Source: Flavobacterium sp. CF136 (lineage in GTDB: Bacteria > Bacteroidota > Bacteroidia > Flavobacteriales > Flavobacteriaceae). From it: DNA of 40,154 nt. Below the pieces are notes generated by a model. It was not told the origin of the DNA. It was given only the letters and a program-made list of their open reading frames with translations, and made no database searches. Position numbers and translations under genes: made by a program. The stretch lies in contig NZ_AKJZ01000078.1 in NCBI RefSeq assembly GCF_000282055.1, positions 1-40,154 on the forward strand. The letters are read 5' to 3'. This document shows positions 24,232 through 34,059 of the stretch, one piece after another. The first letter of the stretch is position 1. The number at the start of each line of letters is the position of its first letter.

Positions 24232-24560
24232 AAATGAATTTGAATTTAGGAGACGTAAAAGTAATGAATAGATTGGCTTGATAAAACTGATTTTCTGTTA
24301 TTATAATCTAAATTTTTTAAATAATGTTTTTAAGTTTCGAAGATTTCGACATATAAGTTTTTAAAAAAAATGTAACGAAAAAAATGAAATGTCTATTTAG
24401 GATTCTGTTTATTAGACAGTTGTGTGATGCGGATATTTGTATGATTTATAAAAAACATTTGTTTAGTTTTTTGCATTAAAAATGGTTAAAATGTTTATTT
24501 GGATTTAAGACTTTTTTTGTAATACCTTTACTTCAAATAATAAAATATAATTTAATAAAA
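24232..24560. other. Intergenic region before the surface lipoprotein
   Basis: No gene is seen. It separates two divergent genes. The only clear element is the lipoprotein promoter at its right end (24499-24530). The remainder is AT-rich, with only a weak inverted pair (TGTCTA ... TAGACA around 24393-24418). Confidence 0.5.
24499..24530 (+). promoter_or_regulatory. Promoter of the lipoprotein gene
   Basis: TTG (24499-24501), a 21-base spacer and TACCTTTA (24523-24530, one mismatch to TAnnTTTG) lie 30 bases before the ATG. Confidence 0.55.
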
Positions 24561-25295
24561 ATGAAAAAATTTTTACTTCTTTTTTGTGCTATGACACTAG
24601 CATTAACTTCTTGTTCTAGTGATGATGATTCTTCTGATTCTGATTCTGTTTTACTTAAAAAAATTGTTTTAACTGGGGCAGATGGGAAAACAACAGTAAA
24701 TTATACATATAATGGTAATAAACTTGTAAGCATTATTGATGATTTTAAAGAGATAAATATGCATTACACTTACACAGGAGATTTAATTACTAAAATTGAA
24801 TTTAAATTTCCTGATGGATCAGTAGAGCAAACAAATACGTTTTCATATGGAACTGATGGGAAATTAGCAACTTTTTTAAGAGTTGAATCTGAGGGAGATG
24901 AATTATGGGGGTACAAAGAAGTTTATACTTATAATGCAAATGGTACAGTTTCTGTAAAAGGATATAGTGGAGATGATAAAACTCAAACTATTGCTTCAGG
25001 AACATCAGTAATTACATTTGTTAACGGAGATGTATCTGAAATAACAAGTACAAATTCACCAAATCATAAATATACTTACGATACTAAAAATAATGCAGCA
25101 AAAAATATTTTAGGTCTTGATAAAATTGCTTTTGCAGGTGGTGAAGGAACTGACGTTTTTCATAATGAACTTTCTGATACTTCAGATGGAGAAATTTGGT
25201 CTACTTACAGTTTTACGTATAATTCAGATGGTTATCCTGAAAAAAGTACTAGTAATGAAGAAGGCGAAAGCTTTACTTCAGAATATTTCTACTAG
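24561..25295 (+). CDS. Surface-type lipoprotein with YTYNxxG repeats, function unknown
   Basis: This 244-residue protein has a lipoprotein signal (LALTS-C, Cys18) followed by SSDDDSSDSDS, an acidic stretch like the lipoprotein export signal of Bacteroidota, so it is probably displayed on the cell surface. The body is a series of short beta repeats: VNYTYNGNKLVSI, MHYTYTGDLITKI, NTFSYGTDGKLAT, YTYNANGTVSV, YTYDTKNN, FTYNSDGYPEK. They resemble RHS/DUF4595-like repeats found in many secreted proteins of this phylum. No enzyme motif is seen. It has its own promoter and a terminator, so it is a single-gene unit. Confidence 0.8.
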   Translation: MKKFLLLFCAMTLALTSCSSDDDSSDSDSVLLKKIVLTGADGKTTVNYTYNGNKLVSIIDDFKEINMHYTYTGDLITKIEFKFPDGSVEQTNTFSYGTDGKLATFLRVESEGDELWGYKEVYTYNANGTVSVKGYSGDDKTQTIASGTSVITFVNGDVSEITSTNSPNHKYTYDTKNNAAKNILGLDKIAFAGGEGTDVFHNELSDTSDGEIWSTYSFTYNSDGYPEKSTSNEEGESFTSEYFY

Positions 25296-25320
25296 TAAGT
25301 AAATTATAGCCCTATATTAA

Positions 25321-25354
25321 AAGCCAAATGCATTTTTGTATTTGGCTTTTTTTT
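25321..25354 (+). terminator. Terminator after the lipoprotein gene
   Basis: AAGCCAAAT (25321-25329) pairs perfectly with ATTTGGCTT (25340-25348), followed by a run of Ts to 25354. Confidence 0.88.
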
Positions 25355-25446
25355 GAGGTTATATTTCCCTGCTTTTGAACACCCACCATCTAGTTATTCC
25401 GTCTTGAAATAAAATACTTTCTGTATTTGGTTTTTTTATTTGGTGG

Positions 25447-25464
25447 AAATTCGTGAAATTCGTG
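25447..25464. repeat. Two tandem AAATTCGTG units upstream of the GSCFA gene
   Basis: AAATTCGTG occurs at 25447-25455 and 25456-25464, 15 bases before the GSCFA start codon. It is short, but of the same style as other intergenic microrepeats here. Confidence 0.6.
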
Positions 25465-25479
25465 TTTAAATTATAAAGC

Positions 25480-26436
25480 ATGCAATTCAGAACCCAAATC
25501 CCAATTTCTAAAATCAATAATCCAATCGAATATAATTCGAGGATACTTTCTTTTGGTTCTTGCTTTGCAGAAAATATGGCGGAGAAATTCGATTATTTCA
25601 AATTTCAAAATGAAACAAATCCTTTCGGAATTATCTTTAACCCGGTTTCGATTGAGAGAATAATCAGAAGAATTGTTGAACAGGAATTATTTATCGAAAA
25701 AGATGTTTTTTTTCATAATGAACGTTGGCATTGCTTTGATGTACATTCGGATTTAAGTAATTCAGACAGACAAGAGTTATTAGAAACATTAAATAAAACT
25801 CTTGAAGTAACGAATAAACAGCTAAAAGAAGCCACACATATTATTATAACCTACGGAACTTCCTGGATTTATAGAAATGTAGAAAGTGAACAAATTGTGG
25901 CAAATTGCCATAAAGTTCCTCAAAAACAATTTTTAAAAGAACTATTGGCTGTTGATACAATTCAGAAAAGCATCCAAGATACGATCAATTTAATTCAGAC
26001 TTTAAATCCGAATGTAAAATTCATATTTACCATTTCGCCGGTGCGTCATATAAAAGATGGATTTGTAGAAAACCAGTTAAGTAAATCACATTTATTCACA
26101 GCTCTGCATTCAATTCTAAAATCTACAATCTATAATCTACAATCAGATTACTTCCCATCGTACGAAATCATGATGGATGAACTTCGGGATTATCGTTTTT
26201 ATGGTGAAGATATGTTACATCCCAATCAGGTGGCAATCGATTATATCTGGAAACGATTCAGTGAAAATTATATTTTACCGGAAAGTATTTCTATCATGCA
26301 GGAAGTTGATGAAATTCAAAAAAGTCTGCATCACCGAAGCTTCAATCCTGAATCTGAACAACATCAAAAATTCTTAGCTAAACTGCAGCAAAAAATTAAG
26401 TTTTTAGGTGAAAAATTACCTCATATAAAATTTTAA
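25480..26436 (+). CDS. GSCFA domain protein
   Basis: This 318-residue protein is named for its motif, present as FGSCFAENM (Gly26-Ser27-Cys28-Phe29-Ala30). Other conserved blocks are NPFGIIFNPVS, ITYGTSWIYR, FTISPVRHIKDG and DMLHPNQVAIDYIW. The layout (GSC near the N-terminus, DxxHP near the C-terminus) resembles SGNH/GDSL-type hydrolases, so an esterase-like activity is plausible but unproven. There is no signal peptide. Odd feature: four period-7 units of a TCTAcAA repeat (26115-26142) sit in frame and encode SILKSTIYNLQS. Confidence 0.88.
   Translation: MQFRTQIPISKINNPIEYNSRILSFGSCFAENMAEKFDYFKFQNETNPFGIIFNPVSIERIIRRIVEQELFIEKDVFFHNERWHCFDVHSDLSNSDRQELLETLNKTLEVTNKQLKEATHIIITYGTSWIYRNVESEQIVANCHKVPQKQFLKELLAVDTIQKSIQDTINLIQTLNPNVKFIFTISPVRHIKDGFVENQLSKSHLFTALHSILKSTIYNLQSDYFPSYEIMMDELRDYRFYGEDMLHPNQVAIDYIWKRFSENYILPESISIMQEVDEIQKSLHHRSFNPESEQHQKFLAKLQQKIKFLGEKLPHIKF
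26115..26142 (+). repeat. Period-7 repeat inside the GSCFA coding sequence
   Basis: TCTAAAA, TCTACAA, TCTATAA and TCTACAA run consecutively, matching the TCTAAAG-type heptamers before der. Three heptamers make 21 bases, so loss or gain in threes keeps the reading frame. Confidence 0.75.
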
Positions 26437-26592
26437 AAACTCGAAAATAAGTAAGAAAATAATTATTGTCCATGAAATTTTAGAATAATTGCGTGTAATT
26501 ATGTAAATTGTTAAAGTATAAATTTTACAATTTTGTAAACTGGGAACAATACTTTCGGTAACGTAATTTTAATCTAATGTGTTTTATGACGT

Positions 26593-29500
26593 ATGAATAA
26601 GAAGTCAATTCATTTTCTAAAAAAAACACTGCGTGTGCTGCTTTGGTGTGTAGTTTCGATAGTTGCACTTTTACTTCTCCTTACGATTTTAATTCAGATT
26701 CCGTCGATTCAGAATTTTGCAAAAGATAAAGCGATAACGTATCTGCATAAAAAAATCAAAACTAAAGTTTCCCTGGATCGAATAGCAATTAAATTCCCTA
26801 AAGATGTTGTTCTGGAAGGTTTTTATTTTGAGGACCAAAAAAAAGATACTTTATTAAGCGGTAAACGTTTAGAAGTAGATGTTGATTTATTTAAACTTAT
26901 AAGCAGTGAACTCGAAATCAATTCGATTTCACTTGAAAATGTAAAAGCTAATATTTCACGAAATAAGGACGGCGTTTTTAACTTTGATTACATTATTAAA
27001 GCTTTTGAGTCTAAAGAACCTAAGGATCCGGATAGCAAACCTTTTAAAATATCTGTTGTAAAAGTAAATCTGGATAATGTCAAGTTTAATTTTAAAGATG
27101 ATTTTTCTAAAAATGATATTCGTGTAAATGTTGCTCATTTTGATACAAAATTCAAAAAGTTTGACTTAGATAAAATGGATTTTAATATTCCAAATATTAA
27201 CTTAAACGGTTTGAAACTGATTTTGAATCAGGATGTTGTAGAGAGGATTGCTGAAGTTTCCGTGAAAACTGTTGATACAATCTCGAAAAGAAAAGATTTT
27301 AAATTAAAATTAGGGAAAATCAGTTTGTCAAAAATTGACATTTCATACGATAATAAAGATTCAAAACTGGATTCAGGAATACGTTTAGGGAATTTAGAAT
27401 TGTCTGTTAATGAAATTGATTTGAATAAGCAGCTTTTGGATTTTGATACTTTCGAATTAAAAAATCTGAAAGGAAATCTAAGATTGGGAGCGAAAGATAA
27501 ACAAATTAAAGCCCCAAGTTTAGATTCGACGTCAATCAAACAATCCGGCTGGAAAGTAAGACTAAATGATGTTGATATACAAAATATAGCTTTCAGGTTT
27601 GATGATATGCAATCAAAGCCAACTCAAAGCGGAATTGATTATAACCATCTGGATTTAAGTAAATTCAATTTTAAAGCTGAGAAGTTGTATTACGGAAATG
27701 ATACAATTTCCGGAAATATAAAATCGCTTGCCGCAAATGAAAAGCGAGGTTTGAATATTCAGTCTTTAAAAACCGATTTCTTTTACGGGCCTAAAAATGC
27801 ATCGCTGGAGAATTTATATGTGAGAACGCCGCAAACGCTTTTGCAGAATAAAATTAAGCTAAAATATTCATCGCTCACTGCATTAAAAAAAGATATTGCA
27901 AATCTTGGTATCGATGCCAATTTAAAAGATTCGAAAGTTGGTTTTAAGGATATTCTGCTTTTTGCACCTGATTTACAAAAGACAAATCCATTTAAAAGTA
28001 ATCCAAATGCAGTTTTATATCTGAATACCCGTTTAAACGGAAAAATAAAAGACCTGAATATTCCGCAGTTCGAAATGAGCGGAATCGGTACAACGAGAGT
28101 TTCCCTTTCGGGGAAAATTACCGGTTTGCCGGATGCTAAGAAAGCCTATTACGAACTGAATATTAAAAAGTTGTCAAGCACTTCTAAAGATGTATATTCT
28201 TTTGTGCCGACAGGAACGATTCCGAAGAATATTCAATTGCCATCTCAATTTAATTTACTTGGAAAATTTAAAGGTTCTGTTCAGAATTTCAAGACCAATT
28301 TAACTTTGAACAGTAGTTTTGGAAATGCAAAAGTGGATGCTTTGTTTGATCAGCGTGTGAAGAAAAGAGAGAAATACGATGCAACCGTTTATTTGTTAGA
28401 TTTTGATTTAGGCAGATTAATCAAAAATGATTCAATTGGAAAAATTACGCTTAAAGCGAAAGTAAAAGGGAAAGGTCTCGACCCGAAAACAGCTCAGGCA
28501 GAATTGGACGGAATTGTTCAGAAAGCTGTATTTAACAGGTATACGTACAGAAATTTAGCTTTAAAAGGAAATATCGAAAATGGATCTTTCGCTGTGAAAT
28601 CCGGAATGAAAGACCCGAATCTGAATTTTAATCTGACTGCCAGCGGAGACACAAAAGACAAATATCCATCAATAAAATTAAAACTAAATCTTGATATTGC
28701 CGATCTTGAGAAACTGAACCTTCATGCCGGCCCAATGAAACTACGTGGAAATGTTGATGCTGATATTGCCAACAGTAATCCGGATTTTTTAAACGGAAAA
28801 GTTTTTCTTTCAAACATTCAGATTTTGCAGGAAACTGAACCAATTGTTTTAGATTCGGTTCGTGTAATTGCTTTTTCAGATAATACCCGAAATAATATTA
28901 AAGTTTCATCTCAGTTTCTAAAAGCAGAAATGGATGGAAAATATAAATTGACCACATTAGTTTCAGCAATAAAAAAATCATTGTCAAAATATATTGATCT
29001 AAAAATTCCAAAAGCCAATGGAGAATCAGACGAACAGCGATTGGCTTTTACATTGACAATTGATAATGATCCGATATTATTTAAACTAATTCCGAAATTG
29101 ACAGGTTTAGAACCAATTAAAATTACGGGAAAATATAATAACGTAACCGATTCTTTAGAAATAAAAGGAACGATTCCGAGAATTGTCTACGCCAATAATA
29201 CAATCGCCGATGGAAAAATTAATATCGAAGCCAAAGAAAATGCTTTAGAATATCAGATTTCCGTTGCAACAATTGAAAGTGGTTCTTTAAAAATTCCGTT
29301 TACGAGTTTATCCGGAGAAGTTCAAAATAATATCCTGACATATGCGCTTGAAGTAAAAGATGTAAAAGAGAAACAGCAGTATTTTATTGCCGGCGAATTT
29401 AAAGCAGAAGATTCTAAAAATATTCTAAAAATTGATGCGGAGAACTTCGTTTTAAATTATGATAAATGGAATATCAATCCTGAAAACTCCGTTGAACTTG

Positions 29501-31689
29501 GAGATAAAAGACTTTACATTAATAAGTTTTATTTGGATAATGCCGGAAATGAATTAAAGATTCAATCACAGGGCACTCAGAATAACGCACCATTGCAGGT
29601 TGATTTTGTAAATTTCAAAATCGAGACCATTATGAATATGGTTAAAAAAGACAAATTATTGATGCAGGGTTTGATTAACGGTAATGCTGTGGTCGAAAAT
29701 GTAATGACAAACCCAATTTTTACATCAGATCTAAAAATAGAAGACTTCGCTTTTAGAGGCGAACCCGTTGGTGATATTGCTATAAAAGTTGATAATAAAA
29801 CTAATAATTCTCTAGCCGCAAATGTTACGCTTAGCGGAGAAGGAAATAACGTTAATCTGGATGGGAATTACAGAATCAATGATGGTAATTTAGATTTTAA
29901 CATAGATATCAATAAGTTGAATATTAAAAGCATTCAGGGTTTTACGATGGGGAACGTTACTGATGGCACCGGATTTTTATCAGGAAATTTCAAAATTGCC
30001 GGAAATGCAACAACACCGAAAGTTTCAGGTGAGTTAAACTTTAATAATACTGGTTTTAGAATCACACAACTCAATTCCTATTTTAAAACGGATAACGAAA
30101 AAATCACTTTTAGTAATGATATAATTACGTTTGATAAGTTTACACTTTCTGATGAAAACGACAATGAATTAGCAGTAAACGGTACAATTCAATCCCCTGA
30201 TTTTAAAAATTATAATTTTAATTTAACAGTTATTACAGATGATTTCAGAGCGATACATTCTAAAGCCGCTGACAATGATTTGTTTTACGGAGATTTATTT
30301 TTAGATTCAAAACTGAATATAAAAGGAACACTTGAAAGTCCTGTTATTGGAGGGAATATAAAAATAAATGAAGAGACTAAATTTACGGTTGTTTTGCCTC
30401 AATCAGATCCTTCGATTGCTGACAGAGAGGGAATTGTAGAGTTTGTAAATGAAGATAATTTATATCTAAAACAAACTGTTGAAATGGAGAAAAAACTCAA
30501 TCAGTCGGAGTTAAGGGGCATGGATGTGAGCGTTGATATTTCTATAGATAAAGAAGCTGAACTTACGTTGGTTATTGATAAAGGAAACGGGGATTATCTT
30601 AACCTGAAGGGTGAAGCGCAGCTTACAGGAGGAATTGATCCTTCCGGAAAAACAACACTAACGGGGAAATATGAATTTACGGAAGGAGCATATGAAATGA
30701 ATTTCAATGCAATCCGAAGAAAATTTAATATTCAGAAAGGAAGTTATATTATATGGAACGGCGAGCCAACAATGGCAACTTTAAATATTACAGCAATTTA
30801 TAAAGTAGAAGCTGCACCAATCGACTTACTTGGAAACCAGTTGGGAGCAGTTAGCCCGACAGTAAAAAATACATATAAACAGAAAATTCCGTTTCAGACT
30901 TTATTAAAAATGAAAGGTGAATTGCTAAAACCGGAAATTACTTTTGATATTATTCTCCCTGACGGAAATTATAATGTTTCATCAGATATAGTAACCGCTT
31001 CTCAGGCAAAACTGGAACAATTGCGACAAGAACCGGCAGAATTAAACAAACAGGTTTTTGCGCTTTTATTATTAAACCGATTTATTGGTGAAAATCCATT
31101 TGCAAGTGAGAGCGGAGGAACGAATGCTGAATCATTGGCCAGACAAAGTGTGAGCAAAATATTATCACAGCAATTAAACGATCTTGCCGGAGAGTTGGTT
31201 AGCGGATTTCAGTTAGAATTTGATCTCGAATCGACAGAAGATTATACTACCGGAACAAAGGAAAACAGAACCGATCTTAATGTGGGAGTTTCTAAAAAAC
31301 TGCTTAATGACCGATTAAAAGTCACTGTAGGAAGTAGTTTTGCAGTTGAAGGCCAGGAACGGGCGAATGAAGAAAGTACCAATATCGCGGGAGACGTAGC
31401 GTTAGATTATCAGCTTACAAAAGATGGCAGGTATATGGTTCGGGCCTACCGCAAAAATGAGTATCAGGTTGCAGTTGAAGGTCAGGTTGTAGAGACAGGA
31501 GTTGCTTTTATTATTACAATGAGTTATAATAAATTCAGGGAACTTTTTCACCGCAGTGCAGAAGAAAAAGAAATGATTAAAGAAGAAAAATTGCGTAAGG
31601 AAAAGAAAAAACGCAAAGAAAAAGAGGAAAAGAAAAAGGAAGAAGATAAGGAGAATGACCAAATTGAAGGAAACGAGCAAAAAACATAG
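26593..31689 (+). CDS. tamB: TamB-type translocation and assembly module protein
   Basis: This 1698-residue protein spans the periplasm and, with a TamA-type outer-membrane partner, takes part in outer-membrane protein insertion or lipid transport. It has an N-terminal membrane anchor (~12-35), an AsmA-like start (VSLDRIAIKFPKDVVLEGFYF), a very long run of beta repeats forming the expected hydrophobic groove, and the C-terminal TamB domain (~1250-1640; 'GNIKINEETKFTVVLP', 'LTGKYEFTEGAYEMNF', 'IWNGEPTMATLNITAIY', 'VFALLLLNRFIG'). The last ~45 residues are almost only Lys and Glu, an unusual tail. The stop is 4 bases before the tamL start used here. Confidence 0.93.
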   Translation: MNKKSIHFLKKTLRVLLWCVVSIVALLLLLTILIQIPSIQNFAKDKAITYLHKKIKTKVSLDRIAIKFPKDVVLEGFYFEDQKKDTLLSGKRLEVDVDLFKLISSELEINSISLENVKANISRNKDGVFNFDYIIKAFESKEPKDPDSKPFKISVVKVNLDNVKFNFKDDFSKNDIRVNVAHFDTKFKKFDLDKMDFNIPNINLNGLKLILNQDVVERIAEVSVKTVDTISKRKDFKLKLGKISLSKIDISYDNKDSKLDSGIRLGNLELSVNEIDLNKQLLDFDTFELKNLKGNLRLGAKDKQIKAPSLDSTSIKQSGWKVRLNDVDIQNIAFRFDDMQSKPTQSGIDYNHLDLSKFNFKAEKLYYGNDTISGNIKSLAANEKRGLNIQSLKTDFFYGPKNASLENLYVRTPQTLLQNKIKLKYSSLTALKKDIANLGIDANLKDSKVGFKDILLFAPDLQKTNPFKSNPNAVLYLNTRLNGKIKDLNIPQFEMSGIGTTRVSLSGKITGLPDAKKAYYELNIKKLSSTSKDVYSFVPTGTIPKNIQLPSQFNLLGKFKGSVQNFKTNLTLNSSFGNAKVDALFDQRVKKREKYDATVYLLDFDLGRLIKNDSIGKITLKAKVKGKGLDPKTAQAELDGIVQKAVFNRYTYRNLALKGNIENGSFAVKSGMKDPNLNFNLTASGDTKDKYPSIKLKLNLDIADLEKLNLHAGPMKLRGNVDADIANSNPDFLNGKVFLSNIQILQETEPIVLDSVRVIAFSDNTRNNIKVSSQFLKAEMDGKYKLTTLVSAIKKSLSKYIDLKIPKANGESDEQRLAFTLTIDNDPILFKLIPKLTGLEPIKITGKYNNVTDSLEIKGTIPRIVYANNTIADGKINIEAKENALEYQISVATIESGSLKIPFTSLSGEVQNNILTYALEVKDVKEKQQYFIAGEFKAEDSKNILKIDAENFVLNYDKWNINPENSVELGDKRLYINKFYLDNAGNELKIQSQGTQNNAPLQVDFVNFKIETIMNMVKKDKLLMQGLINGNAVVENVMTNPIFTSDLKIEDFAFRGEPVGDIAIKVDNKTNNSLAANVTLSGEGNNVNLDGNYRINDGNLDFNIDINKLNIKSIQGFTMGNVTDGTGFLSGNFKIAGNATTPKVSGELNFNNTGFRITQLNSYFKTDNEKITFSNDIITFDKFTLSDENDNELAVNGTIQSPDFKNYNFNLTVITDDFRAIHSKAADNDLFYGDLFLDSKLNIKGTLESPVIGGNIKINEETKFTVVLPQSDPSIADREGIVEFVNEDNLYLKQTVEMEKKLNQSELRGMDVSVDISIDKEAELTLVIDKGNGDYLNLKGEAQLTGGIDPSGKTTLTGKYEFTEGAYEMNFNAIRRKFNIQKGSYIIWNGEPTMATLNITAIYKVEAAPIDLLGNQLGAVSPTVKNTYKQKIPFQTLLKMKGELLKPEITFDIILPDGNYNVSSDIVTASQAKLEQLRQEPAELNKQVFALLLLNRFIGENPFASESGGTNAESLARQSVSKILSQQLNDLAGELVSGFQLEFDLESTEDYTTGTKENRTDLNVGVSKKLLNDRLKVTVGSSFAVEGQERANEESTNIAGDVALDYQLTKDGRYMVRAYRKNEYQVAVEGQVVETGVAFIITMSYNKFRELFHRSAEEKEMIKEEKLRKEKKKRKEKEEKKKEEDKENDQIEGNEQKT

Positions 31690-31693
31690 CAAT

Positions 31694-33988
31694 ATGGAAA
31701 TCAGATGTATAAAATATTTTATAGTGCTGTCCCTGTTTTTTGTTTTTGGATGCAGCAATACTAAATATTTGCCCGAAGGCGATTTATTATATACCGGAGG
31801 TTCAGTAACAGTGAAAGATTCTATTATCAAAAAGAAAGAAAGAAAAGCACTGGAGAAGGAGCTGAAAGGTTTGCTGCGTCCAAAACCGAATAAAAAAATA
31901 CTGGGACTAAAGCCTAAATTATGGCTTTACAATATTGCCGGAAAGTCTAAAAAAGATAAAGGAATCAGACATTGGTTAAGAACTAAAGTGGGGGAACCAC
32001 CAGTGCTTTTTAGTCAGGTTGATTTAGATTATAATGTTGCAGTTTTAAGAAATTTTACAGAAAACCGTGGTTATTTTAAGACCAGAGTCAGTGCTGATTC
32101 AACTGTCAGAAATAAAAGAGTAAGAGCGGAATATATCGTTCAGCCAAAAAAACAATACAAAATAAAAGAGGTCAAATTCCCTGAAGATTCTTCAGCTCTG
32201 GGAAAAACAATTGCCAGAACCAGCCGCAGATCACTATTGAAAGAAGGAGACCCATATGATCTGGATGTTATAAAGGCCGAACGTGAACGTATTGATGCCC
32301 GATTAAAAGAAAAAGGATATTACTATTTTAATCCGGATTATATTTTGGCTCAGGTTGATAGTACAAAAGGAGATTCTCAGGTCAATATCAAATTAAAAAT
32401 AAAAGATGAAACTCCTGAAAAAGCCAAAGTTGCCTACAAAATTGATAAGATTGTAGTGTATCCAAATTTTTCGGTTTCAAAAGACAGCGTTAAATACAAA
32501 AAAGAAGATATTGTCCAGTACAAGGATTTTACGATTATAGATACAGCCGATACCTTCAAGCCAAGAGTTTTTGACCGGACAATATATTTTAAAAAAGGAG
32601 ATTTATACAATCGGAAGGACCATAATCTTACTTTGAACCGTTTTGTGAATTTGGGAACATTTAATTTTGTAAAAAATGAATTCAAACCTTCAGATAGTTT
32701 AAAAAACACTTTGGATTCCTATTATTATCTGACACTTTTGCCTAAAAAATTTATTCGTGTCGAGGTTTTGGGTAAAACGAATTCAGCCAGTTATACAGGT
32801 TCAGAAATTAATGTAAACTGGAATAACAGGAATTTATTCAGAGGAGCTGAATTACTTACCGTTTCAGTATTTGGAGGAGCCGATTTTCAGCTTTCAGGGA
32901 CCAATAACGGAAAAAATATTTATAAACTCGGAGCAGAAACCAGTCTGACATGGCCAAGATTTATTTCACCGTTCAATATTCAGGGACCGAGCGAATTTGT
33001 ACCCAGAACCAAAGCAACACTTCGCTACGAATATCAGAACAGAACGCAGCTTTATTCCTTAAATTCTTTTAATGCTTCTTTTGGTTATTTATGGAAAGAA
33101 AATATTCGAAAAGAACACCAGCTTAATGTGGTCGATATTACTTATGTGAGCCCGAGTAATGTGACACCCGAGTATTTGGCGGATATTGCTGAAGATAAAT
33201 CTTTGGGAAAAGTAATAGAAAAACAATTAATTTTTGGTCCAACATATCAGTATACTTACACGAATACAATGCAAAAACGTAAAAAAAACACGTTTTATTT
33301 TAATGGCGAATTGGATCTGGCAGGAAATATAACTGGTTTAGTAACTGGGGCAAATGTCAGAAAAAATGATACGATAAAAATATTTGATGTTCCGTTTAGT
33401 CAATATGTAAAAGTTAAAGCCGATTTCAGGCATTATTTAAAACTCGGAAAAGAAAGCGAATTAGCGAGCAGGATCATTGTTGGTGCAGGATTACCTTATG
33501 GAAATTCAAATGTTTTGCCAACATCAAAACAATTTGTAGTAGGAGGAACCAATAGTATTCGTGCCTTTAGGGCCAGATCACTAGGCCCGGGAAGTTATCT
33601 CAATACAGAAACTACGAATTCCTATTTACCGGATCAGTCCGGAGATTTGAAATTAGAGTTTAGTACAGAATACAGGGCAAAATTATTTAGTATTGTAAGA
33701 GGGGCTCTTTTTGTTGATGCCGGAAATATTTGGCTTTTGAATGCTGATCCTAATAAACCCGGAGCAGAAATTTCTAAAGATTTTATGAAAGAAATTGCCG
33801 TAGGAGCAGGTGCCGGATTACGTTTTGATTTGTCTTTCCTTATTTTAAGGACAGATTTGGCATTTCCATTAAGAAAACCTTATTTGCCCGAAGGTGACAG
33901 ATGGGTAATTGATAACATTAATTTTGGAAGCGGTCCGTGGAGAAAAGACAATCTGATTCTCAATATCGCGATTGGATATCCTTTTTAA
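31694..33988 (+). CDS. tamL: TamL: lipoprotein BamA/TamA-family outer-membrane protein
   Basis: This is an Omp85-family barrel protein paired with TamB. I start it at 31694 (764 residues) because MEIRCIKYFIVLSLFFVFG-C then gives a clean lipoprotein signal; an upstream in-frame ATG at 31655, inside tamB, would add 13 polar residues before it. POTRA-like repeats fill ~50-370. The barrel begins near YTGSEINVNWNNRNLFRG and contains VGGTNSIRAFRARSLGPG, where Ile622-Arg-Ala-Phe625 corresponds to the VRGY/F motif of the Omp85 L6 loop. It ends NLILNIAIGYPF, with the expected terminal Phe. A lipidated TamA variant is the form known in Bacteroidota; no acidic surface-export signal follows the Cys, fitting a periplasm-facing N-terminus. 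Confidence 0.9.
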   Translation: MEIRCIKYFIVLSLFFVFGCSNTKYLPEGDLLYTGGSVTVKDSIIKKKERKALEKELKGLLRPKPNKKILGLKPKLWLYNIAGKSKKDKGIRHWLRTKVGEPPVLFSQVDLDYNVAVLRNFTENRGYFKTRVSADSTVRNKRVRAEYIVQPKKQYKIKEVKFPEDSSALGKTIARTSRRSLLKEGDPYDLDVIKAERERIDARLKEKGYYYFNPDYILAQVDSTKGDSQVNIKLKIKDETPEKAKVAYKIDKIVVYPNFSVSKDSVKYKKEDIVQYKDFTIIDTADTFKPRVFDRTIYFKKGDLYNRKDHNLTLNRFVNLGTFNFVKNEFKPSDSLKNTLDSYYYLTLLPKKFIRVEVLGKTNSASYTGSEINVNWNNRNLFRGAELLTVSVFGGADFQLSGTNNGKNIYKLGAETSLTWPRFISPFNIQGPSEFVPRTKATLRYEYQNRTQLYSLNSFNASFGYLWKENIRKEHQLNVVDITYVSPSNVTPEYLADIAEDKSLGKVIEKQLIFGPTYQYTYTNTMQKRKKNTFYFNGELDLAGNITGLVTGANVRKNDTIKIFDVPFSQYVKVKADFRHYLKLGKESELASRIIVGAGLPYGNSNVLPTSKQFVVGGTNSIRAFRARSLGPGSYLNTETTNSYLPDQSGDLKLEFSTEYRAKLFSIVRGALFVDAGNIWLLNADPNKPGAEISKDFMKEIAVGAGAGLRFDLSFLILRTDLAFPLRKPYLPEGDRWVIDNINFGSGPWRKDNLILNIAIGYPF

Positions 33989-34059
33989 ACGTTTTTTTTA
34001 ATGAATGTTTTTGAAAAATAATTTATAGCTGTCAAAACATTAAATTTGCTAAAAAAAGA

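Noticed and set aside
31655..31693. Upstream in-frame start for tamL
   Set aside because: It would put 13 polar residues before an otherwise clean lipoprotein signal and overlap tamB; 31694 fits better, though the upstream start cannot be excluded.
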